A stretch of DNA of 64,000 nucleotides, taken from the NCBI RefSeq assembly GCF_000745475.1, contig NZ_JQJJ01000009.1, positions 868,001 to 932,000 of the forward strand. The letters run 5' to 3'. How positions within the stretch are numbered: the first letter of the stretch is position 1; every line of letters starts with the position of its first letter. Below, one piece after another: positions 52,105 to 60,729 of this stretch. Under the pieces are notes generated by a model. That model was not told the DNA's origin and made no database searches. It saw only the letters and a list, made by a program, of their open reading frames with translations. The position numbers were made by a program, and so were the translations under genes. Source of the DNA: Allobosea sp. UNC402CLCol (lineage in GTDB: Bacteria; Pseudomonadota; Alphaproteobacteria; Rhizobiales; Beijerinckiaceae).

Positions 52105-52974
52105 CTAATTGAACGACTGATTGGACAAGGCGAAGACACGCGCAGGCCCGGTCGGTGGCAGGGGGCCGCGGACCATGGTGAGCGCATCGCTGACCAGTGA
52201 GAGGCCGATCTCTTCGAGCCAGGGCGACAGCTCGTCGGTTGCGGCGGTATCGATGCGAACGAAACACCCTTCGAGACGGGCCAGCGCCGCTTCGATCAGA
52301 AGGCGCGCCTCGGGGGGCGTCTGCGCGACCACGGGGCCGACGACGTGTCCGCGGCCGAAGCGGCGGCTGATCACATAGCCGGCCACCTCGCCGTCGCGGA
52401 GAAGGACCTGCGCCTCGCCGGCCTCGACGAGCAGCCGCAGAAGTGTCCGCCTCTCGGAACCGGTCGCCTGGCGATCGAGGCGGGCGACGGCGTCGAAGTC
52501 GGATGGCTGCAACGGGCGGACAAGATCGACCGGCGGCGCCTTGTGGCGACCTTTCGGGACGCCCTGGTGCTGGTGGATGATGCCGACGGGCCGGAAGCTG
52601 CGCCGCTCGTAGAGCGGCCGCCCCTGCGTCGTGGAATTCAGAAGAAGGGTCCGCGTTCCCGCCGCAGCCAGGAGCGCGTCCATCAGTCGGGCGCCGAAGC
52701 CGTGTCCCTGAGCCTTGCCGGAGACGATGATCATGCCGATCGTCGCGAAGGCCTCGCCATCGGGAAACCAGGCGGCCGTTCCGATCACCTCGCCGCCTCG
52801 CACCATGGCGAAGCCCTGGCCCAGCGTCATGGCAAAGGCCCAGTCTTCGAGGCGGTAGGGCCAGGACATTTCCTGCGAGAGCTTGAGCGCTCCTGCGAGA
52901 TGTTCCGACGAGAAAGCCGTCAGGATCGCGTCGTCGGCTCTGTTCCGCAGCCCCTGGGGGATGGTCGATGGCAT
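52105..52974 (-). CDS. tandem-GNAT N-acetyltransferase (Acetyltransf_18-like C-terminal half), copy 1
   Basis: This 289-residue protein has an N-terminal GNAT domain with MIIVSGKAQGHGFGARLMDALLAAAG (motif A, acetyl-CoA pyrophosphate loop) at about residues 80-105. A second, diverged GNAT-like half contains GYVISRRFGRGHVVGPVVAQ. Motif order and length match the 291-residue protein encoded at 53433-54308. The start at 52974 is chosen by that alignment, and an upstream frame adds an unrelated tail. It lies 10 bp before the D-serine-dehydratase-type gene. The acceptor amine is unknown. Confidence 0.8.
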   Translation of the reverse strand: MPSTIPQGLRNRADDAILTAFSSEHLAGALKLSQEMSWPYRLEDWAFAMTLGQGFAMVRGGEVIGTAAWFPDGEAFATIGMIIVSGKAQGHGFGARLMDALLAAAGTRTLLLNSTTQGRPLYERRSFRPVGIIHQHQGVPKGRHKAPPVDLVRPLQPSDFDAVARLDRQATGSERRTLLRLLVEAGEAQVLLRDGEVAGYVISRRFGRGHVVGPVVAQTPPEARLLIEAALARLEGCFVRIDTAATDELSPWLEEIGLSLVSDALTMVRGPLPPTGPARVFALSNQSFN

Positions 52975-53432
52975 GATGGGTGCAAGCTTCTCGAAGACGT
53001 TTCCGGCCAGTTGGGGATCGCCGGCGCGCTCGCTTTCCCAGGCGAGCCATTCCCTTCGATGCCGCGCTCCCACCTGGCAGAAGATGGTCCGCGCCGCGCC
53101 GCAGTTCCCGCTGCAAAGTGGAGCCTTTCCGGCATCTTCATCTGAAGCTTCCGGCTTTGCGGCACGAATGCCGAACGTCCCCTCAACCCTTTTGGCCCGG
53201 CTCCGATGGAGGCGGCCAAGGGGGCACGGGTCTGGTCCCGCCGGGTCACGTCGATGTCGAGGAGAGGGGCGGGGGAGGCCCGGACCTTCCGCGGCATCCA
53301 GCGTGCGCGCGAAGCGATCCGCGAGATCCGTGTGTGGGTCTGCCGGCCGATCCGGCCGAAGCCTTTCCGGCGCGACGCGGGAGCGTGTTGTGTCCGCCGA
53401 GCCAGGCCGGCGGGCGGCGCAACGGCTCGAGC
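52975..53432. other. 458-bp gap between the two paralogous GNAT genes
   Basis: Short frames exist on both strands, but none has a family motif or a convincing ribosome site, and none aligns with the flanking GNAT proteins. The DNA is GC-rich without an obvious hairpin with a T-tract. It probably holds a promoter for the downstream GNAT/dehydratase/oxidase/ALDH run, or debris from the duplication that made the two GNAT genes. Confidence 0.4.
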
Positions 53433-54308
53433 TTACCCAAGGGCGTGGCCGGCCAAGCCGAAGACCATCGGCTCACCCGGCTTCTCGTTCAGGAAGCGGC
53501 GCCCCTTTGACATGGTCGTGACGGTATCGGTGACGGAAAGTCCATTGCGCCGGAGAAACGCGGCGAACGCGCCTGTGGAGCGCGTGTCCACGCGCATGAA
53601 TCGGCCTCCGAACGTCTCGAGATGAACCGCTGCAAGATGGATCGCGTCATCATCGTTCGACGCGACAAGCGGGCCGATGACATGTCCCTGGCCGAAGGCG
53701 CGGCACATGGAGTAGCCGACGGCGACCCCGTCGCGCCGCAGCACGCGGATCGAGGCCTGTTCGGCGAGGAGTTCGAGCAGAGGCAGTCGGTCCGCTCCGA
53801 ACGCCGCGAGGTCGAGAGCTGCGATCTCCGCCAATCGTCCCGGTGCGAGCTCCTCGAAATGCCCGTTCAAGCGAGGCAGCGAAGGGAGCTCCGGGGAGAC
53901 TTTGCCCTGGTGGAGGTGGACGATTCCTTCGTCGACGAAGGCGAGCGAACGATAGAGGGCATAGGCGGCGCGCGTGGCGTTGAGGCTGAGGTGCCGGCCG
54001 CCGCATTCGGCGAAAACCCGCTCCATGAGCCAGCGCCCGTTCCCCTGCGCCTGCGTGCGCGGCGATGTGATCACGAGGCCGATCGTGGCGAAGTCGTCGC
54101 CATGCGGAAACCACATCGCGCTGCCGAAGACGCGACCGATGCCGTCCACCGCGACGATGCCCTTGCCGGCGCGGCGCAACATCTCCCAGTCCTTGGGCCG
54201 GTGCGGCCAGCCGACACTGGTCGACAAGGCGTGCAGCAGGTTCACGTCTATCCCGTCGATGTCCTGAGCGAAGAGCTCGAAGGATTTCAATCTTACCGAT
54301 TGTTGCAT
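53433..54308 (-). CDS. tandem-GNAT N-acetyltransferase, copy 2
   Basis: This 291-residue paralogue of the protein at 52105-52974 shares WP(Y/H)R(L/P)(E/K)DW, a GSAMWFPHGDDFATIGLVIT strand and motif A TQAQGNGRWLMERVFAECGG. It also has a LSLNATRAAYALYRSLAFVDEGIVHLHQG segment and the C-terminal GYSMCRAFGQGHVIGPLVAS. AGGGAGGGG lies before the ATG, an unusually strong ribosome site. It may be a separate transcription unit, since 174 bp separate it from the FAD gene upstream and 458 bp from copy 1. Confidence 0.82.
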   Translation of the reverse strand: MQQSVRLKSFELFAQDIDGIDVNLLHALSTSVGWPHRPKDWEMLRRAGKGIVAVDGIGRVFGSAMWFPHGDDFATIGLVITSPRTQAQGNGRWLMERVFAECGGRHLSLNATRAAYALYRSLAFVDEGIVHLHQGKVSPELPSLPRLNGHFEELAPGRLAEIAALDLAAFGADRLPLLELLAEQASIRVLRRDGVAVGYSMCRAFGQGHVIGPLVASNDDDAIHLAAVHLETFGGRFMRVDTRSTGAFAAFLRRNGLSVTDTVTTMSKGRRFLNEKPGEPMVFGLAGHALG

Positions 54309-54482
54309 CTCGCAGCCCCTCCCTAGGCCAGACCGCGTAACATTCTTCTTTCGGCTTTCTTGGATAAGCCGTTGGTTGGAACCGTCGATGAGACGGCGCT
54401 GCGTCTGCTGGCCGGGATAACCTCCCCCGATGGCCGACTCAACGCCGCGCCCGTCGCTTGCCTCGTTCTGCTCCGGATCAAC

Positions 54483-55817
54483 CTACATCATTTCGGGGCG
54501 CCTGATCGCGGAGCCGTCGGAGAAGCGCGTGATCCGGAACGCATGGAGGTCGACGAACGGCTTTTCGTTCATCGCAAGCTCGCTTGCCAGACGGCCCGCT
54601 CCCGGGCCGAGGGCAAAACCGTGACCGCTGAACCCGGTGGCGATCGTGAGCCCCCGGATCACGTCCGTCGTATCGATCACCGGCACGAGATCGGGCGATG
54701 TATCGATCAGGCCCGCCCAGGCCGCAGCGACGCCGATGCCTTTCAGGGCCGGGAAGTCGGCGACGAGATTGCGGATGGCTTCGTCGACAAGGCTCTGATC
54801 GGGGGTGGGGTCCATGACCCGGATCCGCTCGAACGGTGACATCTTGTCGAAGTCCCAGCCGCCCCAGGCGTCGGGGCCGTTCCAGAAACGGCTGCTGACT
54901 CGGTATTTGAGCTTTTTGGCGATCTTGGCCCGCATCATCTCGCGGAATTTCGTGGCGTAGCGGATGCCTTGCGGCGCGAGATTCACGATCCCATGGCCGG
55001 GCACGGCGACGGTATAGCCGCCGTCGAGACGTCGCCTGAGGGCGTACCCCGCCCCCGATACGCAGCCGGCTTCGACGATCTCGGGCGCTGCGGTCGTGCG
55101 CAGGGCCGTTCCCTCGATATTGGCCACGGGAAGGTCGACGCCGTGACGACGCAGGAAGCGCGAGCTCCAGGCTCCGCCGGCCAGGACGACGGCGTCGGCC
55201 TGCACGAGTCCGCGCTCCGTCCATACGCCCTTGACCTGCCCGTTTGCGATGTCGAGACCGCGCACGGCGCAGTTCTGGTGCAGATGGGCGCCCAGCGCCT
55301 TGGCGCCTGTGGCGATGGCGGGAGCCGCCAGGCTGGGCTCGGCCTTGCCGTCAGTCGGAGACCAGATCGCCCCGACCCATGGGCTGGTGCTGCCCTTCAT
55401 GCGTTCGCGCGTCTGGCTCGCGGACAGCGTCTCGTTGGTGAAGCCGTATTCCCGGGCCTTCTGGCTCCACGTCTCCCAACGCGCCAGTTCGGCCGGGTCC
55501 CGCGTGGGATAGAAGCAGCCGGCGCGACGGAAGCCGAGATCGGTGCCGATCTCGGCGTTGAGCTCACCCCAGCGCTTCAGGCTGTAACCGGCCAGGGGCA
55601 GTTCATGGAGATCGCGATTTTGTTGGCGGACCCAGCCCCAATTGCGGCCCGACTGCTCCCCCGCCACCATGCCTTTCTCGAAAAGGGCGACGGACCGGCC
55701 TTTGCGCGCCAACTCGTAAGCCGTGGACGATCCGACGATGCCGGCGCCAACGACGACGACATCCACCTTGGTTGGGAACCCGGCACTGTCCTGGACGCGC
55801 TGGACTTCAATTGGCAT
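54483..55817 (-). CDS. FAD-dependent amino-acid oxidoreductase (DadA-like)
   Basis: This 444-residue flavoprotein has VVVGAGIVGSSTAYELARKGRSVALFEKG at 21-49 (FAD site), GEQSGRNWGWVRQQNRD near 55-70 and the C-terminal GLTIATGFSGHGFALGPGAGRL nucleotide loop. This is the D-amino-acid dehydrogenase/sarcosine-oxidase-like group and differs from the FAD enzyme at 49616-50893. The ATG at 55817 follows AGGA at good spacing. A long inverted repeat (55853-55900) lies 35 bp upstream of its start. It probably deaminates an amino acid of the same pathway. Confidence 0.86.
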   Translation of the reverse strand: MPIEVQRVQDSAGFPTKVDVVVVGAGIVGSSTAYELARKGRSVALFEKGMVAGEQSGRNWGWVRQQNRDLHELPLAGYSLKRWGELNAEIGTDLGFRRAGCFYPTRDPAELARWETWSQKAREYGFTNETLSASQTRERMKGSTSPWVGAIWSPTDGKAEPSLAAPAIATGAKALGAHLHQNCAVRGLDIANGQVKGVWTERGLVQADAVVLAGGAWSSRFLRRHGVDLPVANIEGTALRTTAAPEIVEAGCVSGAGYALRRRLDGGYTVAVPGHGIVNLAPQGIRYATKFREMMRAKIAKKLKYRVSSRFWNGPDAWGGWDFDKMSPFERIRVMDPTPDQSLVDEAIRNLVADFPALKGIGVAAAWAGLIDTSPDLVPVIDTTDVIRGLTIATGFSGHGFALGPGAGRLASELAMNEKPFVDLHAFRITRFSDGSAIRRPEMM

Positions 55818-55852
55818 GGCTTGTCCTATCATCCATCGTCTTCGAGCCAGTA

Positions 55853-55900
55853 CGATCATTCCGGCTCCTTCTCGTTCCGAGAAAGGAGCCGGAATGATCG
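55853..55900. repeat. long near-perfect inverted repeat (hairpin) upstream of the FAD oxidase gene
   Basis: Two arms of 22-23 bp, the left beginning CGATCATTCCGGCTCCTT and the right ending AAGGAGCCGGAATGATCG, pair with a single bulged A and a TTC loop. Such length is far beyond chance. It could be a terminator for an ancient gene on the other side, a large regulator site, or ends of a mobile element in head-to-head contact. The following 55901-56155 holds no gene that I can support. Confidence 0.7.
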
Positions 55901-56155
55901 CGGGCAGACAGTCACGAAGGATGTTGACGACCGGCGCGTCCCGAATGCCCGTGAAGGGAAGCGCCGCATTCCAGCCGAGACTGCCCGATCTCGCCTCCGA
56001 GTTTGCAAAAGCGCCGGTATCGGGATGCGCCGAAATGCACCGGCCAGGCAGCAGAACCTTCTGAAAAGGGGAGGGAGCTCGGCAGTTCAGACGTTCTGCG
56101 AGGTTGCTGCAGTGCGGTGCGCCGATTCCGGCGCGCGGGTCGATGGCGGATCGAT

Positions 56156-56543
56156 CGCAGGCTCAGGTCGATCGATGTCATCAACGTCCTCTCGGACCAC
56201 TTCATCCTGCGCGACGTGCCAGGACATGTGCATTCAGACAACGGCCCGGAGTTTGTCGCCAAAGCGGTGCGGACTGGATCGCGGTCGTCGGAGCGAAGTT
56301 GGCCTTCATCGAGCCGGGCTCGCCGTGGGAGATCGGCTATTGTGAGAGCTTCAACGCGAAGCTCCGCGACGAGCTTCTGGACGGCGAGATCTTCTACAGC
56401 CTCGCCGAAGCGAAGACCGTCATCGAGAGTTGGCGCCCGCGCTACAACACCAGGCGCCCGCACTCCTCGCTCGGCGACAAGCCACCGGCGCCGGCAGCTA
56501 TCGTGCCGTCGTCAAACATGGCAGCAAAGCCGAGCATGCATGA
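56156..56543 (+). pseudogene. IS3-family transposase (OrfB) remnant, frameshifted and 5'-truncated
   Basis: One phase reads RRLRSIDVINVLSDHFILRD, then HSDNGPEFVAKAV (DDE residue 2), up to about 56272. The sequence then jumps one phase to DWIAVVGAKLAFIEPGSPWEIGYCESFNAKLRDELL (catalytic Glu) and RYNTRRPHSSLGDKPPAPAAI, ending near PSMH. The final stop seems lost by another indel, since the frame runs on to 56679. Only the C-terminal third of the rve domain survives. GGACCACTCAATCGGGGCAG at 56556-56575 resembles a degenerate right terminal repeat of this IS group. No left end is visible. Confidence 0.8.
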
Positions 56544-56627
56544 GATCGAAGCCGGACCACTCAATCGGGGCAGGCCAGTTCGCTGGTTTGGCCGGTACGA
56601 TCATCATCCGACCTATGAGACTCATTG

Positions 56628-57590
56628 TCAGTTCGGGACGAGGACGACGCGCCCGAGGATGGAGTTGCCTTCGGCATAGGCGTGAGCCTCGGCCGCGGCC
56701 GCGAGCGGAAACGTCCTGTCGACGATCACCTTGAGATGCCCGAGCGCCGCCTGCTCCAGCATCCGGGAAACAGTGCTGTAGACATCCGACTTTTCGAACT
56801 GCGTCCCCATGAACACGCCGAAGAGCGACCGGTTCGCCTGCAGCGCTGGCCAAAGATCAATGGTGAGCTGAGACCCGCCGGCGTTGCCGACGAAGACCAG
56901 ACGCCCCTCGGGGCGCAGCGCGGCGAGTGAAGCTTGCAGGGTGGTTCCGACCGGGTCCACCACGAGATCCACGCCGCGCCCTTCCGTCAGACGCATGACG
57001 GTATCGACGACGTCGGCCGAGCGATGATCGATCGCATGATCGAGGCCAAGCCCGACAAGGCGTTCGGCCCGCCTGTCCCCGGAGACCGTTGCCAGCACAG
57101 TCGCGCCCGCCTGGTGCGCGAGCTGGATGGCGGCAAGCCCGACGCCTCCGGCGCCTGCCTGGATGAGGACAGTCTCGCCGCGTTTCAAGCCGCCCCGAGC
57201 GAAGAGACAATGATGGGCGGTTCCGAACGCGATCGGCAGCGCCGCGGCGGCGGCCATGTCGAGACCCTCCGGCACAGGCCAGGTCCGGCTGGCGGCGACG
57301 GCGCGCAGCTCCGCGTGCGACCCGGCGAGATCGAAGCTCGTCACCTTCTGGCCCATATGGCGATCCCTTACCTTCTCTCCGACCGCGACGATTTCGCCGG
57401 CGGCCGCATAGCCGAGGACAAAGGCAGGATGGGGCGGCGGCGTGGACGCGCGATTGATCAGGTCGCCGCCCTCGATGGCGGCCGCCTCGACGCGGATCAG
57501 GACACCATCGCTTGGACAGACCGGATCGGGGACATCCACATAACGAAGGACATCCGGCGGGCCGGGGTGATCATAGATGGCTGCTTTCAT
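56628..57590 (-). CDS. zinc-independent MDR oxidoreductase (quinone oxidoreductase type)
   Basis: This 320-residue medium-chain dehydrogenase/reductase opens MKAAIYDHPGPPDVLRYVDVPDP. The NADPH-binding Rossmann motif is QAGAGGVGLAAIQLAHQAGATVLAT near 148. The catalytic and structural zinc cysteines of alcohol dehydrogenases are absent, as in quinone oxidoreductases. A short upstream frame is rejected in favour of the ATG at 57590. It starts a gene cluster with an SDR and a chloroperoxidase-like hydrolase on the same strand, often linked to stress or xenobiotic reduction. Confidence 0.86.
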   Translation of the reverse strand: MKAAIYDHPGPPDVLRYVDVPDPVCPSDGVLIRVEAAAIEGGDLINRASTPPPHPAFVLGYAAAGEIVAVGEKVRDRHMGQKVTSFDLAGSHAELRAVAASRTWPVPEGLDMAAAAALPIAFGTAHHCLFARGGLKRGETVLIQAGAGGVGLAAIQLAHQAGATVLATVSGDRRAERLVGLGLDHAIDHRSADVVDTVMRLTEGRGVDLVVDPVGTTLQASLAALRPEGRLVFVGNAGGSQLTIDLWPALQANRSLFGVFMGTQFEKSDVYSTVSRMLEQAALGHLKVIVDRTFPLAAAAEAHAYAEGNSILGRVVLVPN

Positions 57591-57685
57591 GGTTCTTCCG
57601 CTGCGCGAGCGTTCGCCTGAGGAACGGTTAGACCTATCGGCAAGGCCGCCGCACAAGTCTCGAAGTCCCGAACAGCCAGCGAGGC

Positions 57686-58420
57686 CTACACCTGGGCGAT
57701 GCCACCATCGGCGAAGACCTCGCTCCCGGCGATGAAGCTGCTGTCGCTCGAAGCGAGGAATGCCGCGACCGCGCCGATCTCATCCGGATCAGCGATGCGC
57801 CCGACAGGCGTCGCCTTTGCAAGCGCCGCGACACCTTCGTCGCCCATGAGCTCCAGCGCCTTTTCAGTCCGTGTGCCGCCGGGTGAGAGCACGTTCACGC
57901 GGATTCCCCTGTCGGCGAGTTCCGGTGTCCAACTGCGCGCGAAGCTGCGGACCGCGGCCTTTGTTGCGGCATACAGGCTGAAATTCGGAAACGCCTTCAC
58001 CGACGCGCTCGACCCGGTCAGAATGATGGATCCGCCTTCGCCCATAAGCGGCAAGGCGCCCTGGACGGTGAGCAGCAAGCCTTTCACGTTCGCGCCGAAG
58101 ACTCGATCGAACTGGTCGCTGGCGATCTGCCCAAGCGGCGTCGGTTCCGAGACGGCGGCGTTTGCGAGCAGGATATCGACCCTGCCGCGCTCCTCTCTGA
58201 CGGTTGCGAATAGTCGGTCGAGATCAGCGGTCTCGTTGATCGACCCCGCGACGGCCCGCGCATTCGGCCCGAGTTTCGCCACTGCTTTATCAAGTGCCGA
58301 TTGGCTGCGGCCGAAAAGGAACACGAAGGCGCCTTCCTCGATGAACCGCTTGGCCGATGCGAAGCCGATCCCGGTCGCGCCGCCCGTTACGACCGCCGTC
58401 TTGCCGTCAAGCCTGCTCAT
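57686..58420 (-). CDS. short-chain dehydrogenase/reductase (SDR)
   Basis: This 244-residue oxidoreductase of the classical SDR family has the cofactor motif TGGATGIG (12-19), the NAA segment in LLANAAV (84-90), catalytic Ser138, Tyr150 and Lys154 (SLYAATK), and PGGTRT after the active site. A GAGG ribosome site precedes the ATG at 58420. It is 37 bp after the alpha/beta hydrolase stop. The substrate is unknown. Confidence 0.9.
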   Translation of the reverse strand: MSRLDGKTAVVTGGATGIGFASAKRFIEEGAFVFLFGRSQSALDKAVAKLGPNARAVAGSINETADLDRLFATVREERGRVDILLANAAVSEPTPLGQIASDQFDRVFGANVKGLLLTVQGALPLMGEGGSIILTGSSASVKAFPNFSLYAATKAAVRSFARSWTPELADRGIRVNVLSPGGTRTEKALELMGDEGVAALAKATPVGRIADPDEIGAVAAFLASSDSSFIAGSEVFADGGIAQV

Positions 58421-58457
58421 TTGGTCATCCTCTCGTTTAGCAGCGCCTGCGGCCACT

Positions 58458-59444
58458 TCAGTTCGTGACGAACGACAGAATGTCGGCGTTCAGTACGTCG
58501 GCGTTCACCGTCAGCATGCCGTGCGAGAAGCCGGGATAGGTCTTCAACGAGCCTTTCGGCAGCAGCTTGACCGCCTTCAAAGCCGAGGCTGCGATCGGAA
58601 CGACCTGGTCGTCTTCGCCGTGCAGCACCAGCGTCGGCACGGTGATCGCCTTGAGGTCCTCGGTCTGGTCGGTTTCCGAGAAGGCCTTGATGCCGTCATA
58701 ATGCGCCTTGGCGCTTCCCATCATGCCTTGCCGCCACCAGTTCTGGATCACGCCTTCATGGATTGTCGCGCCCTTGCGGTTGAAGCCGTAGAATGGGCCT
58801 GACGGGACGTCGCGGAAGAATTGCGCGCGGTTGCTGGCCAGTGCCGCCCGAAAGCCATCGAAAACCGTCATCGGCGTGCCTTCGGGGTTGTCGCCGGTTT
58901 TCAGCATGAGCGGTGGAATGGCGGCGACGAGAACGGCCTTGGCCACCCGACCTGCCGGTCCACCATGCCGCGCCACGTACCGTGCCACTTCGCCACCACC
59001 GGTGGAATGGCCGATGTGAACCGCGTTCTTCAAGTTCAGCGCCTCGGCGACCGCGAACGCGTCTGCCGCATAGTGATCGATGTCGTGACCGCCGGGGACC
59101 TGCTCCGAGCGTCCGTGGCCGCGCCGGTCATGCGCCACGACGCGATATCCCTTCGACAGGAAGAACAGCATCTGCGCGTCCCAGTCATCGGAGCTGAGCG
59201 GCCAGCCGTGATGGAAAACGATCGGCTGGGCGTCCTTGGGACCCCAGTCCTTGTAGAAGATCTGAACGCCGTCGTCGGTCGTGACAAAGCCCATGGGGTG
59301 TTTTCCTGCGTGAACATCGTGGGTGATCGGCCCCGCGGCATGCGCAGTGCCTGGCGACAAGGTGAAGCTCGCGGCGAGCGCCGAAGCCGAGATCACGGCT
59401 TCGCGGCGGCTGAGCGGCACGCGCGGAGCGGAGTTGGGAGGCAT
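58458..59444 (-). CDS. alpha/beta hydrolase, non-heme chloroperoxidase-like, with Tat-type leader
   Basis: This 328-residue protein has LSRREAVISASALAASFTL at residues 11-29, a twin-arginine leader with a likely cut near AHAAG. The hydrolase core has VFHHGWPLSSDDWDAQ (oxyanion region), VVAHDRRGHGRS, the nucleophile Ser147 in IGHSTGGGEVARY, an aspartate in HGEDDQVVP and a histidine in GFSHGML. These match cofactor-free haloperoxidases/esterases. It is divergent from a LysR gene whose likely operator lies between them. Confidence 0.87.
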   Translation of the reverse strand: MPPNSAPRVPLSRREAVISASALAASFTLSPGTAHAAGPITHDVHAGKHPMGFVTTDDGVQIFYKDWGPKDAQPIVFHHGWPLSSDDWDAQMLFFLSKGYRVVAHDRRGHGRSEQVPGGHDIDHYAADAFAVAEALNLKNAVHIGHSTGGGEVARYVARHGGPAGRVAKAVLVAAIPPLMLKTGDNPEGTPMTVFDGFRAALASNRAQFFRDVPSGPFYGFNRKGATIHEGVIQNWWRQGMMGSAKAHYDGIKAFSETDQTEDLKAITVPTLVLHGEDDQVVPIAASALKAVKLLPKGSLKTYPGFSHGMLTVNADVLNADILSFVTN

Positions 59445-59584
59445 CGAGGGTTCTCCGCGAGTTCATCAAAAAGGCGGCGCGGCGGTCTCTTACGCCGTCG
59501 CCGCACATGAACGGTCTGTCATCGCGGGCAGATCGAGCCCGCCGCTGTCCGAGGTAATCTGCCGTTCCTTTCAGTGACGAGGTA

Positions 59585-59601
59585 GTGCCATAATCAGGCA
59601 C
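59585..59601. promoter_or_regulatory. inverted repeat between the chloroperoxidase-like and lysR genes
   Basis: GTGCC (59585-59589) and GGCAC (59597-59601) flank a 7-bp spacer in the divergent gap, 14 bp before the LysR start. Symmetric sites with this spacing are typical LysR targets, and the overlap with the regulator start suggests autorepression. Confidence 0.45.
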
Positions 59602-59614
59602 GCTGTGTCGCGAA

Positions 59615-60523
59615 ATGGGGAACGTTGAATTGGATATCGAAGATCTGCAGACATTCGTCGCAGTGGCCGATGCCGGCGGGGTATCGGCGGCCGCGCGACG
59701 GCTCGGCATCGCAAAATCGATCGTCAGCCGTCGGCTCCTCCGCATCGAGGCAGAAATCGGCGTCCAGCTTCTTGCGAGGACGACGCGGGGCGCCGCGCTT
59801 ACGGAAGCGGGGGCGACGTTCAGGGATCATGCGGCCAGAGCCAGCGCCGAGATCGATACGGCCAGGGAAGCGATCCACCCCACCGGTGAACTGCGGGGCC
59901 GCCTCCGGGTTGCCATGCCGCTGACTTTCGGCCCGACCCATTTCGCTCCGGTGCTCGCGGAAATGGCACGCCAGCACCCGCAGCTCCACCTCCATACATC
60001 CTACAGCGATCGCTTCGTCGATCTGATCGCCGAAGGTTTCGATTGCGCGATCCGGGGCGGCTACCTTCAGGACTCCAATCTGATCGCGAAGCGCGTCGGA
60101 CCGATCCATGGGAAGCTCGTCGCGAGCCCGAATTATATCGCAGTGCACGGGGCGCCCGAATCTCTGGACGAACTCGTGACCCATCCGGCCCTGATGCAGG
60201 GAACGGAAACCTGGCAGTTCATGGATGGCGACAAGATCGTCACGATTCAGCCGCAGGGCCGGTTCAAGGCCGACAGCGCCACAGCGCTCGCGGCAGCCGC
60301 GGTGGCGGGTCTCGGCATCGCCTGGCTCCCCGATTGCATCACATATGGACATGTGGCCTCCGGTGCGCTGGTCCCGATCATGACACGCTATCCGGTCCCT
60401 CCGGGGGCCGCCTATGTGGTCCGCCCGCCGGGTCAGCACCCATCGCGAAAAGTCAGGGTGCTGACCGAGATGCTGCTCGAGTACTTCGCGCAGAATCCGG
60501 AAATCTGGGGTCGCGATCGGTGA
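59615..60523 (+). CDS. LysR family transcriptional regulator
   Basis: This 302-residue regulator has a winged helix at residues 9-64 (LQTFVAVADAGGVSAAARRLGIAKSIVSRRLLRIEAEIGVQLLARTTRGAALTEAG) and a ligand domain with ELRGRLRVAMPLTFGPTHFAPVLAEMARQHPQLHLHTSYSDRFVDLI. A TTG five codons in is an alternative start. It is divergent from the chloroperoxidase-like/SDR/MDR cluster, which is its probable target. Confidence 0.9.
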   Translation: MGNVELDIEDLQTFVAVADAGGVSAAARRLGIAKSIVSRRLLRIEAEIGVQLLARTTRGAALTEAGATFRDHAARASAEIDTAREAIHPTGELRGRLRVAMPLTFGPTHFAPVLAEMARQHPQLHLHTSYSDRFVDLIAEGFDCAIRGGYLQDSNLIAKRVGPIHGKLVASPNYIAVHGAPESLDELVTHPALMQGTETWQFMDGDKIVTIQPQGRFKADSATALAAAAVAGLGIAWLPDCITYGHVASGALVPIMTRYPVPPGAAYVVRPPGQHPSRKVRVLTEMLLEYFAQNPEIWGRDR

Positions 60524-60729
60524 AACATCGCCCGGCAGAAGAGGCGGCAATGTCAACCGAACCGCCGATCGAAATCTCCGGGCGGAACTCTCGCCTCGCT
60601 GAGCCGGGGCGCTAAGGCTCGGCGGGCATCGGACCCGCGACCCTTTGGACCAGCCGGGCGTCGATCCTCGGGCTCATTCACCGGCGCGGCTTGGGGAGAT
60701 GGGTTCGAGAGAAGCGAAGGACGGCATGG

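Noticed and set aside
60524-60729. tRNA or tRNA-like remnant in the gap after the LysR gene
   Set aside because: GGTTCGAG recalls a T-arm, but no acceptor stem or anticodon arm can be folded around it.
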